Translations under genes and position numbers: made by a program
Shown: positions 42,763 through 50,155 of the stretch, in pieces
Layout: each line of letters begins with the position of its first letter
How positions within the stretch are numbered: position 1 is the stretch's first letter
Source: Candidatus Aminicenantes bacterium UBA2199
GTDB taxonomy: Bacteria > Acidobacteriota > Aminicenantia > UBA2199
Direction: 5' to 3'
DNA length: 64,000 nucleotides
Assembly (NCBI GenBank): GCA_002327965.1
Contig: DCVB01000002.1
Location: 41,924 to 105,923 of the forward strand
The notes under the pieces: generated by a model
Databases searched by the model: none
Told to the model about the DNA's origin: nothing
What the model saw: only the letters and a program-made list of their open reading frames with translations

Positions 42763-42906
42763 GGCCGCACCGCCCCGCAACGACGGCTGGAGGGACCGCT
42801 TCAATCCCGACGTCCCGGTCCCTTCGGACCGGGAGGCCGCACCGCCCCGCAACGACGGCTGGAGGGACCGTTTCGATCCCGACGTCCCGGTCCCTTCGGA
42901 CCGGGG
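42763..42906. repeat. 72-bp tandem direct repeat, two copies, each with a hairpin
   Basis: Copies at 42763-42834 and 42835-42906 differ at three positions. Each contains an 8-bp stem, 4-base loop hairpin (CCCGGTCC, CTTC, GGACCGGG) at 42814-42833 and 42886-42905. They start two bases after the polyferredoxin stop. No T-run follows, so they are not typical terminators. The reverse strand includes GTCGTTGCGGGGCGG-like sequence, reminiscent of dispersed intergenic repeats. Confidence 0.85.
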
Positions 42907-42927
42907 GGCCGGCGACCGTTACCGCTA

Positions 42928-42956
42928 TTGACTTGCGGAGCGAAATGGTTTAATTT
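42928..42956 (+). promoter_or_regulatory. Promoter of the small lipoprotein gene (normal leader)
   Basis: TTGACT (42928-42933), 17 bp, TAATTT (42951-42956), followed by AAAGGAG before the ATG at 42976. Confidence 0.5.
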
Positions 42957-42975
42957 AAGGCCTGAAAGGAGTCCC

Positions 42976-43287
42976 ATGAGCAAAAGAATCGCCTGGCTGG
43001 CAGTGCTCTCCGCCTTGATCTGGCTGGGCGGCTGCTCGCGCAACAACGAGGCCCGGATAAACGTTCGCAATACCGGCGTTCGCGACATCGTGGTCACCCT
43101 CGACTACCATTCAACGACGATCGCGGTCGGCCAAGCCGATACCCTCATCCTGTCCTGGCCGGGCAACGACAGCTTCGACGTGGAGCTGATCTATTTCCCG
43201 GTAGGGCAGCCGGGGCGTGTGGAGTACGTGGCCCTGATACTGAATCCCGGCGATTCGCTCAACCTGGACCTGGGCTTCGCCAGCTGA
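42976..43287 (+). CDS. Small lipoprotein of unknown function
   Basis: 103 residues. MSKRIAWLAVLSALIWLGGC is a lipoprotein signal with lipobox LGGC. The mature part is about 83 residues of beta-rich sequence (INVRNTGVRDIVVTLDYHS, LILSWPGNDSFDVELIYFP), perhaps one Ig-like or beta-sandwich domain. AAAGGAG precedes the ATG. No family is recognised. Confidence 0.7.
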   Translation: MSKRIAWLAVLSALIWLGGCSRNNEARINVRNTGVRDIVVTLDYHSTTIAVGQADTLILSWPGNDSFDVELIYFPVGQPGRVEYVALILNPGDSLNLDLGFAS

Positions 43288-43311
43288 AGCCTCATGGACA
43301 AAGGCAGCGGC

Positions 43312-43761
43312 ATGAACGTCATCATCGCCTCCGACCACGCCGGGTTCGAACTGAAGGAGAGGATCATCGCCGCGCTGCGCCAGCAGGGCCGCACCGTCGA
43401 TGACGTCGGCACCCATTCTCCGCAGCCCGCCAATTGGGTGGAGTTCGGGGCCCTGGCCGCTGCCCGTGTCGCTGCCCACCCGCAGCATGCCGTGGGTATC
43501 CTGATCTGCGGCTCGGGCATCGGCATGTCCATCGTGGCCAACAGGTTCCCCGGCGTGCGCGCCGCGCTCTGCCACACGGAAGAAGCCGCGCGCGTGGCCC
43601 GCCAGCACAATGACGCCAATGTCCTCGCCCTGGGAGCGCGCGTCCTGGACCCCGCCGCCGCCCTGCGCATCGTCGCCGTGTTCCTCGAGACGCCCTTTGC
43701 GGGGGGACGCCACCAGACCCGGCTCGATTACCTGCGCGATCAAGTTGAAAAGAAGACTTGA
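43312..43761 (+). CDS. rpiB: Ribose 5-phosphate isomerase B (RpiB/LacAB family)
   Basis: 149 residues starting MNVIIASDHAGFELKERI. VDDVGTHSP, GILICGSGIGMSIVANRFPG with the catalytic Cys, ALCHTEEAARVARQHNDANV and LALGARVL are RpiB signatures. It interconverts ribose 5-phosphate and ribulose 5-phosphate in the pentose phosphate pathway. A Met six codons earlier (43294) is an alternative start; neither has a strong Shine-Dalgarno. The usual family length is about 145-150. Confidence 0.88.
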   Translation: MNVIIASDHAGFELKERIIAALRQQGRTVDDVGTHSPQPANWVEFGALAAARVAAHPQHAVGILICGSGIGMSIVANRFPGVRAALCHTEEAARVARQHNDANVLALGARVLDPAAALRIVAVFLETPFAGGRHQTRLDYLRDQVEKKT

Positions 43762-43804
43762 TAACTTGAGCATCGTAATGAGCAGAGCAACTCAACGACC
43801 CATC

Positions 43805-43878
43805 GTGATGAGTCATGACAAAGAGAAATAAGTCTTTCCGTTGCTGTTTCTCATCACTCATCACTCATCACTTATCAC
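43805..43878. repeat. Heptamer repeats (TCATCAC) with an inverted partner upstream of glyA
   Basis: Four 7-bp units (TCATCAC three times, TTATCAC once) at 43851-43878. The reverse complement GTGATGAGTCATGA occurs at 43805-43818, allowing an imperfect hairpin. The 43762-43935 interval holds no gene; it is lower in GC than its neighbours. Confidence 0.75.
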
Positions 43879-43935
43879 TCAATCCGAAGTCTTACTCCTT
43901 TTACAAAATACGTCAAGACGCAATCAGGAGGTCAC

Positions 43936-45228
43936 ATGCCCGTTGACACGAAAGACATTTTCAACATAGTCGAGAAGCAGAACGAATGGCGGGGGAGGCA
44001 ATGCATCAACCTGATCGCCAGCGAGAATACGCCCAGCCCGGCGGTGCGCTCCATCCAGCTCAACGACTTCATGGGCCGTTATGCCGAAGGCCATCCCAAC
44101 ACGCCGGACAAGATCAACCGCTATTATCAGGGGACGCGTTTCATCGACGAGATCGAGACCCTGGCCGCCCGCGAAATGCGCGAACTGTTCGGCTGCGCCC
44201 AGGCCGAGGTGCGGCCTTACAGCGGCAACAACGCCAACACGGCCATTGCCATGGCCTGGCTGCGCGGCGGCGACTCGGTCATCGCCAACTCCACCGACGC
44301 CGGCGGCCACATCAGCCATAATTTCTTCGGCATCATGGGCCGGCGCATCCAGATGCGCGGGCAGGTGCTGAAACCCGGCAAGGAGAACTCGGTCAAATTG
44401 AGCTTTTTCCCCATCAGCGAAGACCGCTATCATATCGACGTGGCCAGGTCGCTCGATCTGATCGAGAAGGTCAAGCCCAACCTGCTGGTCATGGGCAAGA
44501 GCCTTTACCTGTTCCCCGATCCGGTCAAAGAGCTGGCCCCGCTGTGCCGCCAGCTGCAGATCCCCATTCTCTACGACGGCGCCCACGTGCTGGGCCTGAT
44601 CGCCGGCGGCCAGTTCCAGGACCCGCTGGCCGAAGGGGCCACCTGGCTCACCGGCAGCACCCACAAGACATTCCCTGGCCCCCAGCGCGGGGTCATCCTG
44701 GCCAACCTGGACGCCGAAGGCGAAAAGAAATACTGGTCAGCCGCCGACCGCGGCGTCTTTCCCGGAACTTCCTCCAACCATCATCTCTACAGCCTGCCCG
44801 CCCTGCTGGTGGCTGCGCGCGAGATGAAGGCCCACGGCAAGGCCTATGCCGAGCAGATCTGCCGGAACGCCGTCGCGCTGGCCAAGGCCATGGAGGCCAG
44901 CGGTATTCCGGTCGAGGCCAGGGAGTTCGGCTATACGCGCTCGCACCAGATCGCGGTCAACGTCGCCTCCTTCGGCGGCGGCGTCAAGGCGGCTCTGGCG
45001 CTGGAGGCCAACGACATCATCTGCAACTACAACATGCTCCCCGGCGACACCGACGCCCAGAATCCCTCGGGCCTGCGCATCGGCACCCCGGAAATGACCC
45101 GCTTCGGCATGAAGGAGAAGGATTTCGCCGAACTGGGCGAACTCATGGCTGAGGCCATCCGGGGCAAGCAGGTCAAGGACAAGGTCAACCAGCTGCGTGG
45201 GCGCTTCCTGGAAATGCAGTACGTGTGA
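43936..45228 (+). CDS. glyA: Serine hydroxymethyltransferase, archaeal-type
   Basis: 430 residues with AGGAGG seven bases upstream. NLIASENTPSPAVRSIQLND, RYAEGHPNTPDKINRYYQG and VRPYSGNNANTAIAMAWL are SHMT motifs. The PLP lysine is Lys244 in LTGSTHKTFPGPQRGVI. That active-site context (GSTHKTFxGPQ) is the archaeal form, whereas most bacteria have STTHKTLRGPRGG. It converts serine to glycine with a pterin C1 carrier. Residues 30-110 and the C-terminal MTRFGMKEKDF block also fit the archaeal group. It stands downstream of the heptamer-repeat region. Confidence 0.88.
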   Translation: MPVDTKDIFNIVEKQNEWRGRQCINLIASENTPSPAVRSIQLNDFMGRYAEGHPNTPDKINRYYQGTRFIDEIETLAAREMRELFGCAQAEVRPYSGNNANTAIAMAWLRGGDSVIANSTDAGGHISHNFFGIMGRRIQMRGQVLKPGKENSVKLSFFPISEDRYHIDVARSLDLIEKVKPNLLVMGKSLYLFPDPVKELAPLCRQLQIPILYDGAHVLGLIAGGQFQDPLAEGATWLTGSTHKTFPGPQRGVILANLDAEGEKKYWSAADRGVFPGTSSNHHLYSLPALLVAAREMKAHGKAYAEQICRNAVALAKAMEASGIPVEAREFGYTRSHQIAVNVASFGGGVKAALALEANDIICNYNMLPGDTDAQNPSGLRIGTPEMTRFGMKEKDFAELGELMAEAIRGKQVKDKVNQLRGRFLEMQYV

Positions 45229-45252
45229 GCCTGCGGCGGCCCATTGGGCCGA

Positions 45253-45281
45253 TTTACAGCCCGGCCCGCGCGTGATATAAT
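45253..45281 (+). promoter_or_regulatory. Promoter of the dNK-panBCD unit, predicted leaderless
   Basis: TTTACA (45253-45258), 17 bp, TATAAT (45276-45281), then eight bases to the ATG at 45290. Confidence 0.7.
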
Positions 45282-45289
45282 CAGGCTCG

Positions 45290-46024
45290 ATGACCGATCT
45301 CAAGTACATCGCCGTGGAGGGTCTGGTCAAATCCGGGAAAACGAAGCTGGCCCGGATCCTGGCCGAAGAATTCAAGGCCCGTCTGTTCCTCGATAATCAG
45401 GGCGAGTACTCCGCCATCCAGCCTGCCCGGCCCGGCCCCGGCGGCCAGGGCCAGCCCGCTTTCGCCGATTCCGCCCGGCCCGGCCTCAAGGGCCAGGGCA
45501 ACCCCTTTCTCAAGGATTATTACGAATCATTCTCCTCCGGCTACAATCCGCTGGCCCTCAAAACCCAGCTCATCTTCCTGATCAACCGCTTCAACCAGCA
45601 GCTGGAGATGAAGCAGAAGGACCTGTTCCAGAAGACCATGGTCTCCAATTACATTTTCTACAAGGACGGCATTTACGCCCACACCGTGCTCAACGACGAG
45701 GACCTGGACATCTACAAGCGCATCCTGGGCATTTTCGCCGAGCGCATCCATCCCTGCAGCCTGGTCGTCTACCTGCAAACCTCTTTCGCCGAGATGCTGC
45801 AGCGCATCCACAAGCAGGGGGACGAGTTTGAAAAGCGGGTCCCCAGCGAATATTGGCGGGAGATCTTCGAGGCCTACAACTACTATTTTTTCAACTACAA
45901 ACTGTCGCCGCTGCTGGTGGTCAACGTCGAGAAGATCGACTTCAACAGCCGCAAGGACATCGACGGCCTGATCCACGAGATCAAGAACCACAAAAAAGGG
46001 AACAGTTATTATGCCCCAGCCTGA
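45290..46024 (+). CDS. Deoxynucleoside kinase family protein with a 16-residue tandem duplication
   Basis: 244 residues. YIAVEGLVKSGKTKLARIL contains the P-loop (residues 11-18). NPFLKDYYESF, LKTQLIFLINRFNQQ, MVSNYIFYKDGIYAHTVL, LVVYLQTSFAEMLQRI and YNYYFFNYKLSPLLVVN are typical of the dNK/TK family. Between the P-loop domain and NPFLKDYY are two copies of a 16-residue unit: PARPGPGGQGQPAFAD then SARPGLKGQGNPFLKD. The second carries the conserved motif. In nucleotides the period is 48 bp (45425 and 45473). Its 3' end overlaps panB by 14 bases. The substrate (deoxynucleosides) is a family inference. Confidence 0.8.
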   Translation: MTDLKYIAVEGLVKSGKTKLARILAEEFKARLFLDNQGEYSAIQPARPGPGGQGQPAFADSARPGLKGQGNPFLKDYYESFSSGYNPLALKTQLIFLINRFNQQLEMKQKDLFQKTMVSNYIFYKDGIYAHTVLNDEDLDIYKRILGIFAERIHPCSLVVYLQTSFAEMLQRIHKQGDEFEKRVPSEYWREIFEAYNYYFFNYKLSPLLVVNVEKIDFNSRKDIDGLIHEIKNHKKGNSYYAPA

Positions 46025-46856
46025 CCCGGAAAAAAAGACGGCCCTGAGTCTCGGGCGGAAAAAAGCGCGCGGCGAAAAGATCGCGGCGGTCACCGCCTAT
46101 GACCACCCGACCGCCCGCCTGGCCTCTGAAGCCGGCATCGACCTGATACTGGTCGGAGACTCCCTGGGCATGGTCCTGCAGGGTCACGCCAATACGCTGA
46201 AAGTGACCCTGGACGAAATCGTCTACCACACCTCGCTGGTCGCACGCGCCGCGCCGCTGCCGCTGGTGGTCAGCGACCTGCCCTACGGATCGTTCCACGG
46301 CGGCATCGAGCGCAGCGTGGAGAACGCCTGCCGTTGCGTGAAGGAGGGGGGTGCCGAGGCGGTCAAGCTGGAGGGGGGGCGCAAGCGCTTCCCGGTGATC
46401 GCGGCCCTGCTCGATGCCGAGATCCCGGTCCTGGCCCACCTGGGGCTGACGCCGCAATCGGTGCATGCCCTGGGCGGATTCAAGGTGCAGGGCAAGCTGC
46501 GGGAAAAGGCGCGCGAGATCTACCGGGATGCCCTCGACCTGGAGAAGCTCGGCGTTTTCGCCGTCGTGCTCGAGTCGGTTCCCCAGGAGCTGGCGCGGAG
46601 GATCTCGGCCGACCTGAGCATCCCGACCATCGGCATCGGCGCCGGCAGCGGTTGCGACGGCCAGATACTGGTCTTTCACGATCTGGTGGGCTTCACCGAT
46701 CTCTACATGCCCAAGTTCGTCCGCAAGTACGCCGACACGCGCACGCTGTGGCTCGGCGCCCTGCAGCGCTATGTTCGCGATGTCCAGGACGGAAATTTTC
46801 CCAATGATGCCGAAAGCTACCATTTGCAGCTCGATATCGACGAGTTCCTGCAATGA
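46011..46856 (+). CDS. panB: 3-methyl-2-oxobutanoate hydroxymethyltransferase
   Basis: 281 residues. KIAAVTAYDHPTARLA, LILVGDSLGMVLQGH (metal Asp), PLVVSDLPYGSF, AVKLEGGRKRFP, LAHLGLTPQSVHALGG and IPTIGIGAGSGCDGQILV are PanB motifs. It transfers a C1 unit from methylene-tetrahydrofolate to ketoisovalerate, the first pantothenate step. The C1 unit could come from the nearby GlyA reaction. The start lies inside the dNK gene; the stop overlaps panC as ATGA. Confidence 0.93.
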   Translation: MPQPDPEKKTALSLGRKKARGEKIAAVTAYDHPTARLASEAGIDLILVGDSLGMVLQGHANTLKVTLDEIVYHTSLVARAAPLPLVVSDLPYGSFHGGIERSVENACRCVKEGGAEAVKLEGGRKRFPVIAALLDAEIPVLAHLGLTPQSVHALGGFKVQGKLREKAREIYRDALDLEKLGVFAVVLESVPQELARRISADLSIPTIGIGAGSGCDGQILVFHDLVGFTDLYMPKFVRKYADTRTLWLGALQRYVRDVQDGNFPNDAESYHLQLDIDEFLQ

Positions 46857-47710
46857 AGACCTGCCGCACCATCGCCAGCCTGCGCCGGGCTCTCGCCGCC
46901 CCGATCCCCGGAAAAGGCCGGGTGGGTTTCGTGCCCACCATGGGCTACCTGCACGAAGGGCACCTCAGCCTGGTCCGCGCCTCCCGCCGGGAGAACGATC
47001 TGACCGTGGTCTCCATTTACGTCAACCCCTCCCAGTTCGGCCCCGGAGAGGACCTGGGACGCTATCCGCGCGATCCGCGGCATGACGCCTCCCAACTGCG
47101 GCGCGAGGGAGTGGATATCCTGTTCATGCCAGCGGACGCCGAGATGTATCCCCCGGGCTTCCGCACCTGGGTGGATGTCACGGGGCTGGACGGCAAGCTT
47201 TGCGGAAGCTCGCGGCCCGGCCACTTCCGCGGCGTGACCACCGTGGTGCTCAAGCTCTTCATGCTGCTGAAGCCGCAGCGGGCCTACTTCGGGCAGAAGG
47301 ACGCCCAGCAGGCGCGCATCATCGCCCAGATGATCCGCGACCTGAACCTGCCCGTGCGCCTGCGCGTCCTGCCCATCGTGCGCGACGCCGACGGCCTCGC
47401 CCTGTCCTCGCGCAACGTCTTACTCTCGGTCGAGGAGCGCCGCGCGGCCCTCGCCCTGCCCAAGGCGCTGCGGCGCGCCCGGGCGCTCATCGAGGCGGGG
47501 GAAAGGGACTCCCGGGCCCTGCGCGCGGCCATGATGGCGGAGATCTCCCGCCAGCCCCTGCTGGCGATCGATTACATCGCCGTCGTCCGCCTGGAAGACC
47601 TGGAAGAGACCGCCCGGGTCGAGCCGGGGAACACCCTGGTCGCCGCCGCAGTGCGCGCCGGCAGGACGCGCCTGATCGACAATACTCTTTCAGGAGAGAT
47701 AGAATGCTGA
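46853..47710 (+). CDS. panC: Pantothenate synthetase
   Basis: 285 residues. VGFVPTMGYLHEGHLSLVR carries the HIGH-like motif, then VVSIYVNPSQFGPGEDLGRY, GSSRPGHFRGVTTVVLKLF, YFGQKDAQQARII and LALSSRNVLLS (KMSKS-like region). It joins pantoate and beta-alanine with ATP. It overlaps panB by four bases and panD by seven, so the three genes are translationally linked. Confidence 0.93.
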   Translation: MKTCRTIASLRRALAAPIPGKGRVGFVPTMGYLHEGHLSLVRASRRENDLTVVSIYVNPSQFGPGEDLGRYPRDPRHDASQLRREGVDILFMPADAEMYPPGFRTWVDVTGLDGKLCGSSRPGHFRGVTTVVLKLFMLLKPQRAYFGQKDAQQARIIAQMIRDLNLPVRLRVLPIVRDADGLALSSRNVLLSVEERRAALALPKALRRARALIEAGERDSRALRAAMMAEISRQPLLAIDYIAVVRLEDLEETARVEPGNTLVAAAVRAGRTRLIDNTLSGEIEC

Positions 47711-48072
47711 TCCCGTACCTGATCGCCAAGATCCACCGGGCCACCGTCACCGGAGCCGACCTGCACTACGAAGGCAGCATCGCCATCGACGAAGAGATCA
47801 TGGAGAAAGCCGGTTTGCGCGTTTTCCAGAAAGTCGACGTCTACAACGTCAACAACGGCCGGCGCTGGTCCACCTACGTCCTGCCCTGGAAGCGCGCCTC
47901 GGGCGGCATCGTGGTCAATGGCGCCGCCGCCCGCATGGTCCATCCCGGCGACCTGGTCATCATCGCCGCCTACGCCCTGCTCGACGAGAAGGAGCTGAAC
48001 TCGCTCAGCGCCACCATCCTCACCATGGGCGACGGCAACGAAGTCGAAAAGATCACCCACACGAAACTGTAA
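47704..48072 (+). CDS. panD: Aspartate 1-decarboxylase precursor
   Basis: 122 residues. KIHRATVTGADLHYEGSIAI contains the Gly24-Ser25 self-cleavage site that gives the pyruvoyl group. VYNVNNGRRWSTYVLP, GGIVVNGAAARMVHPGD and VIIAAYALLDE are further family motifs. It makes beta-alanine for panC. GGAGAG lies about seven bases upstream of the ATG. Family length is usually 115-130. Confidence 0.93.
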   Translation: MLIPYLIAKIHRATVTGADLHYEGSIAIDEEIMEKAGLRVFQKVDVYNVNNGRRWSTYVLPWKRASGGIVVNGAAARMVHPGDLVIIAAYALLDEKELNSLSATILTMGDGNEVEKITHTKL

Positions 48073-48105
48073 GGAGCGCGGCCGCGACCGCGCCGAGGAA
48101 GAACC

Positions 48106-49089
48106 ATGAAAAAAGTACTCGGATTGGGCAATGCCCTGGTCGACATCCTGGTGCGCATCGACGATGACGCGCTGCTGGCCTCGCTGGACCTGCCCAAGAG
48201 CTGCATGACCCTGGTGCGCGAGGAGCAGGTCAACGCCATCCTGGACAAGATATCCCACCTGGAGAAGCAGGAGGCCTGCGGCGGCTCGGCGGCCAATACC
48301 ATCAGCGGATTGGCGCGCCTGGGCGTGCCCACCGGCTACATTGGCAAGATCGGCCGCGACCGCTACGGCGAGTTTTTTAGCGCCGAGATGGGGCGACATG
48401 GCACCCTGGCCCGGCTGTTCACCGGCACCGCCCAGACCGGGCGGGCCCTGGGCTTCATCACCCCCGACTCGGAGCGCACGTTCGCCACCTTCCTGGGCGC
48501 GGCGGTGGAGCTGGATGCCGCCGACCTGTCGGAGGAACTGTTCCACGGCTACGACTACTTTCATATCGAAGGCTACATGGTGCAGAACCATCCGCTGGCC
48601 GAAACGGCTTTGCGCCTGGCCAAGAAGGCGGGGCTGGTGGTGTCGCTTGACCTGGCCAGCCACAACGTGGTGCGCGAGAACCTGGCTTTCCTGCAGGAGA
48701 TGGTCGGCAGTTACGTCGATATCGTGTTCGCCAACGAGGACGAGTCGATGGCCTTCAGCGGGAAAAACTCGCCAGCCGACGCCCTGGTCAGCATCTCGCC
48801 CTGCTGTGGAATCGCCGTGGTCAAGCTGGGCAGGAACGGCTCCCTGCTCAAGCGCGAGAACGAGGAGCATCGCGTCGAGTGCATTCCGGCCCGGGCCATC
48901 GACACGACCGGCGCCGGCGACCTCTATGCCGCCGGTTTTCTTTACGGAATGATCCGGGGCTACTCACTACCCGTTTGCGGCCGCATCGGCTCGCTGCTTT
49001 CGGGCAAAGTGGTCGAGGTGGTGGGCGCCAAGCTCGACGAGGCGCATTGGCGAGAGGTCGAGGCCGCCCTGCCGGGGTTGGTCGGCTGA
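48106..49089 (+). CDS. PfkB-family sugar/nucleoside kinase (adenosine kinase-like)
   Basis: 327 residues. VLGLGNALVDILVRIDDD, ACGGSAANTISGLARLG, GYIGKIGRDRYGEFF and the C-terminal IDTTGAGDLYAAGFLYGM with catalytic Asp are PfkB signatures. The sequence layout (ALVD, SLDLPKS, GGSAANT) is closest to adenosine kinase-like members, but fructokinase or ribokinase specificity cannot be excluded. GAGGAAG precedes the ATG, 34 bases after panD, so it may be read from the panBCD transcript. Confidence 0.85.
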   Translation: MKKVLGLGNALVDILVRIDDDALLASLDLPKSCMTLVREEQVNAILDKISHLEKQEACGGSAANTISGLARLGVPTGYIGKIGRDRYGEFFSAEMGRHGTLARLFTGTAQTGRALGFITPDSERTFATFLGAAVELDAADLSEELFHGYDYFHIEGYMVQNHPLAETALRLAKKAGLVVSLDLASHNVVRENLAFLQEMVGSYVDIVFANEDESMAFSGKNSPADALVSISPCCGIAVVKLGRNGSLLKRENEEHRVECIPARAIDTTGAGDLYAAGFLYGMIRGYSLPVCGRIGSLLSGKVVEVVGAKLDEAHWREVEAALPGLVG

Positions 49090-49108
49090 GGGGTGCGGCC
49101 AGACGAAA

Positions 49109-49660
49109 ATGGACTACATCGTTATCCCCGAGGGCATTGCCGCCGATGAGCGCGGGCGCCCGGCGCCGGCCCCCAGTTTTGTCTACCGCCAGGTGCTGGA
49201 TTATGCGCTGGTTGCCTGCCGCCCGGGCGATACGATCCACCTGGCCCCGGCCAATACCTACGGCGGCCAGACCGAGCACGAGCTCGCGCTCCGCTACCTG
49301 CGATCCAAGGCCCCCCCCTGCCGCATCACCTGCCCGGAGCATGCCTACGACGAATACGTCGACACGCGCGGCAACGCCAGGCACCTGCGGGCCTACCTCG
49401 GGGACTCCTGGCGCCGGCCCCGCTACGAGCTCGTCTGCGCCTCCCTGCATTCCTATCGCTGCGAATACTGCTTCCGCCACGAGGGCTACCGGCTGGGAAA
49501 GGTGCACCGTGTCCACTACACCGTCACCGGCGAGCGCATTTTCCGCCGCTGGTGGTACTACAGGTACCCTGCCGTGCATTTCGTCTACGAGACGCTGGCA
49601 CTCGGCCGAGATCTGGTCAAGGGATTGTTTTTCCGGAGGTATGATGCCCGAACGAAGTGA
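49109..49660 (+). CDS. YdcF/ElyC-like (DUF218-like) protein
   Basis: 183 residues without a signal peptide. MDYIVIPEGIAADERGRPAP at the start, then YALVACRPGDTIHLAPAN, YGGQTEHELALRYLRSK and a YELVCASLHSYRCEYCFRHE segment recall the DUF218 fold with its GG...E signature. The C terminus is basic and aromatic (RIFRRWWYYRYPAVHFVY). It is 19 bases after the kinase and overlaps the next gene by 17. Assignment is by weak motif similarity only. Confidence 0.5.
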   Translation: MDYIVIPEGIAADERGRPAPAPSFVYRQVLDYALVACRPGDTIHLAPANTYGGQTEHELALRYLRSKAPPCRITCPEHAYDEYVDTRGNARHLRAYLGDSWRRPRYELVCASLHSYRCEYCFRHEGYRLGKVHRVHYTVTGERIFRRWWYYRYPAVHFVYETLALGRDLVKGLFFRRYDARTK

Positions 49661-50081
49661 GCAGGCGGATTCCATGATGATCGCCGGTGGCAACTGCGCC
49701 CAGGCGGTGCTCAGCGTTTTCTGCGAGGAATTGGACCTGGAGAAGGGGAGGGCGCTGCGCATCGCCTCGGGCTTCGGCGCCGGAATGGGCCGGAGGCAGG
49801 AGGTGTGCGGGGCGGTGACTGGCGCCGTCATGGCCATCGGCATGAAGTACGGCTCCGCCGATCCCGGCGACCGGGAAGCCAAGGAGACGGTCTACCGGCT
49901 GACCCGCGAGCTGATGTCCCGCTTCCAGGACGAGTTCGGCTCCTGCCTCTGCCGCGACCTCCTGGGTTGCGACCTGCAGAGCGAAGAAGGGCAGAGGCAA
50001 TACAGCGCCAAGGGCCTGGGAATCAAGGTGTGTCGCCCCTGCGTGCGCCGTGCCGTGCTCCTGGCGGGGGAAATCCTTTAA
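49644..50081 (+). CDS. C_GCAxxG_C_C family redox-type protein
   Basis: 145 residues starting MPERSEQADSMMIAGGNCAQ. Four Cys groups (GGNCAQAVLSVF, EVCGAVTGAVMAIGM, FGSCLCRDLLGCD, GIKVCRPCVRRAV) match the C_GCAxxG_C_C pattern, a family of small putative redox or metal proteins of unknown role. The start has GGAGG four to five bases upstream; an ATG one codon earlier is too close to that site. Confidence 0.8.
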   Translation: MPERSEQADSMMIAGGNCAQAVLSVFCEELDLEKGRALRIASGFGAGMGRRQEVCGAVTGAVMAIGMKYGSADPGDREAKETVYRLTRELMSRFQDEFGSCLCRDLLGCDLQSEEGQRQYSAKGLGIKVCRPCVRRAVLLAGEIL

Positions 50082-50155
50082 AAACGCGGCGGGGAAATGA
50101 ACCACTCCCCCGGGGAATGCGTAAACATGGACATGAAACCCAAAGGAGGATACCT

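Noticed and set aside
42814..42905. The two repeat hairpins as rho-independent terminators
   Set aside because: Stable stems, but no T-run follows either one.
42762..42960. Possible coding through the 72-bp repeats (frame giving PRNDGWRDRF-type peptides)
   Set aside because: The frame reads through from an antisense-like region; the repeat changes are not of codon type and a promoter and Shine-Dalgarno for the next gene lie within or after it.
43851..43878. CRISPR-like array
   Set aside because: Units are only 7 bp with no spacers, and no cas gene is present.
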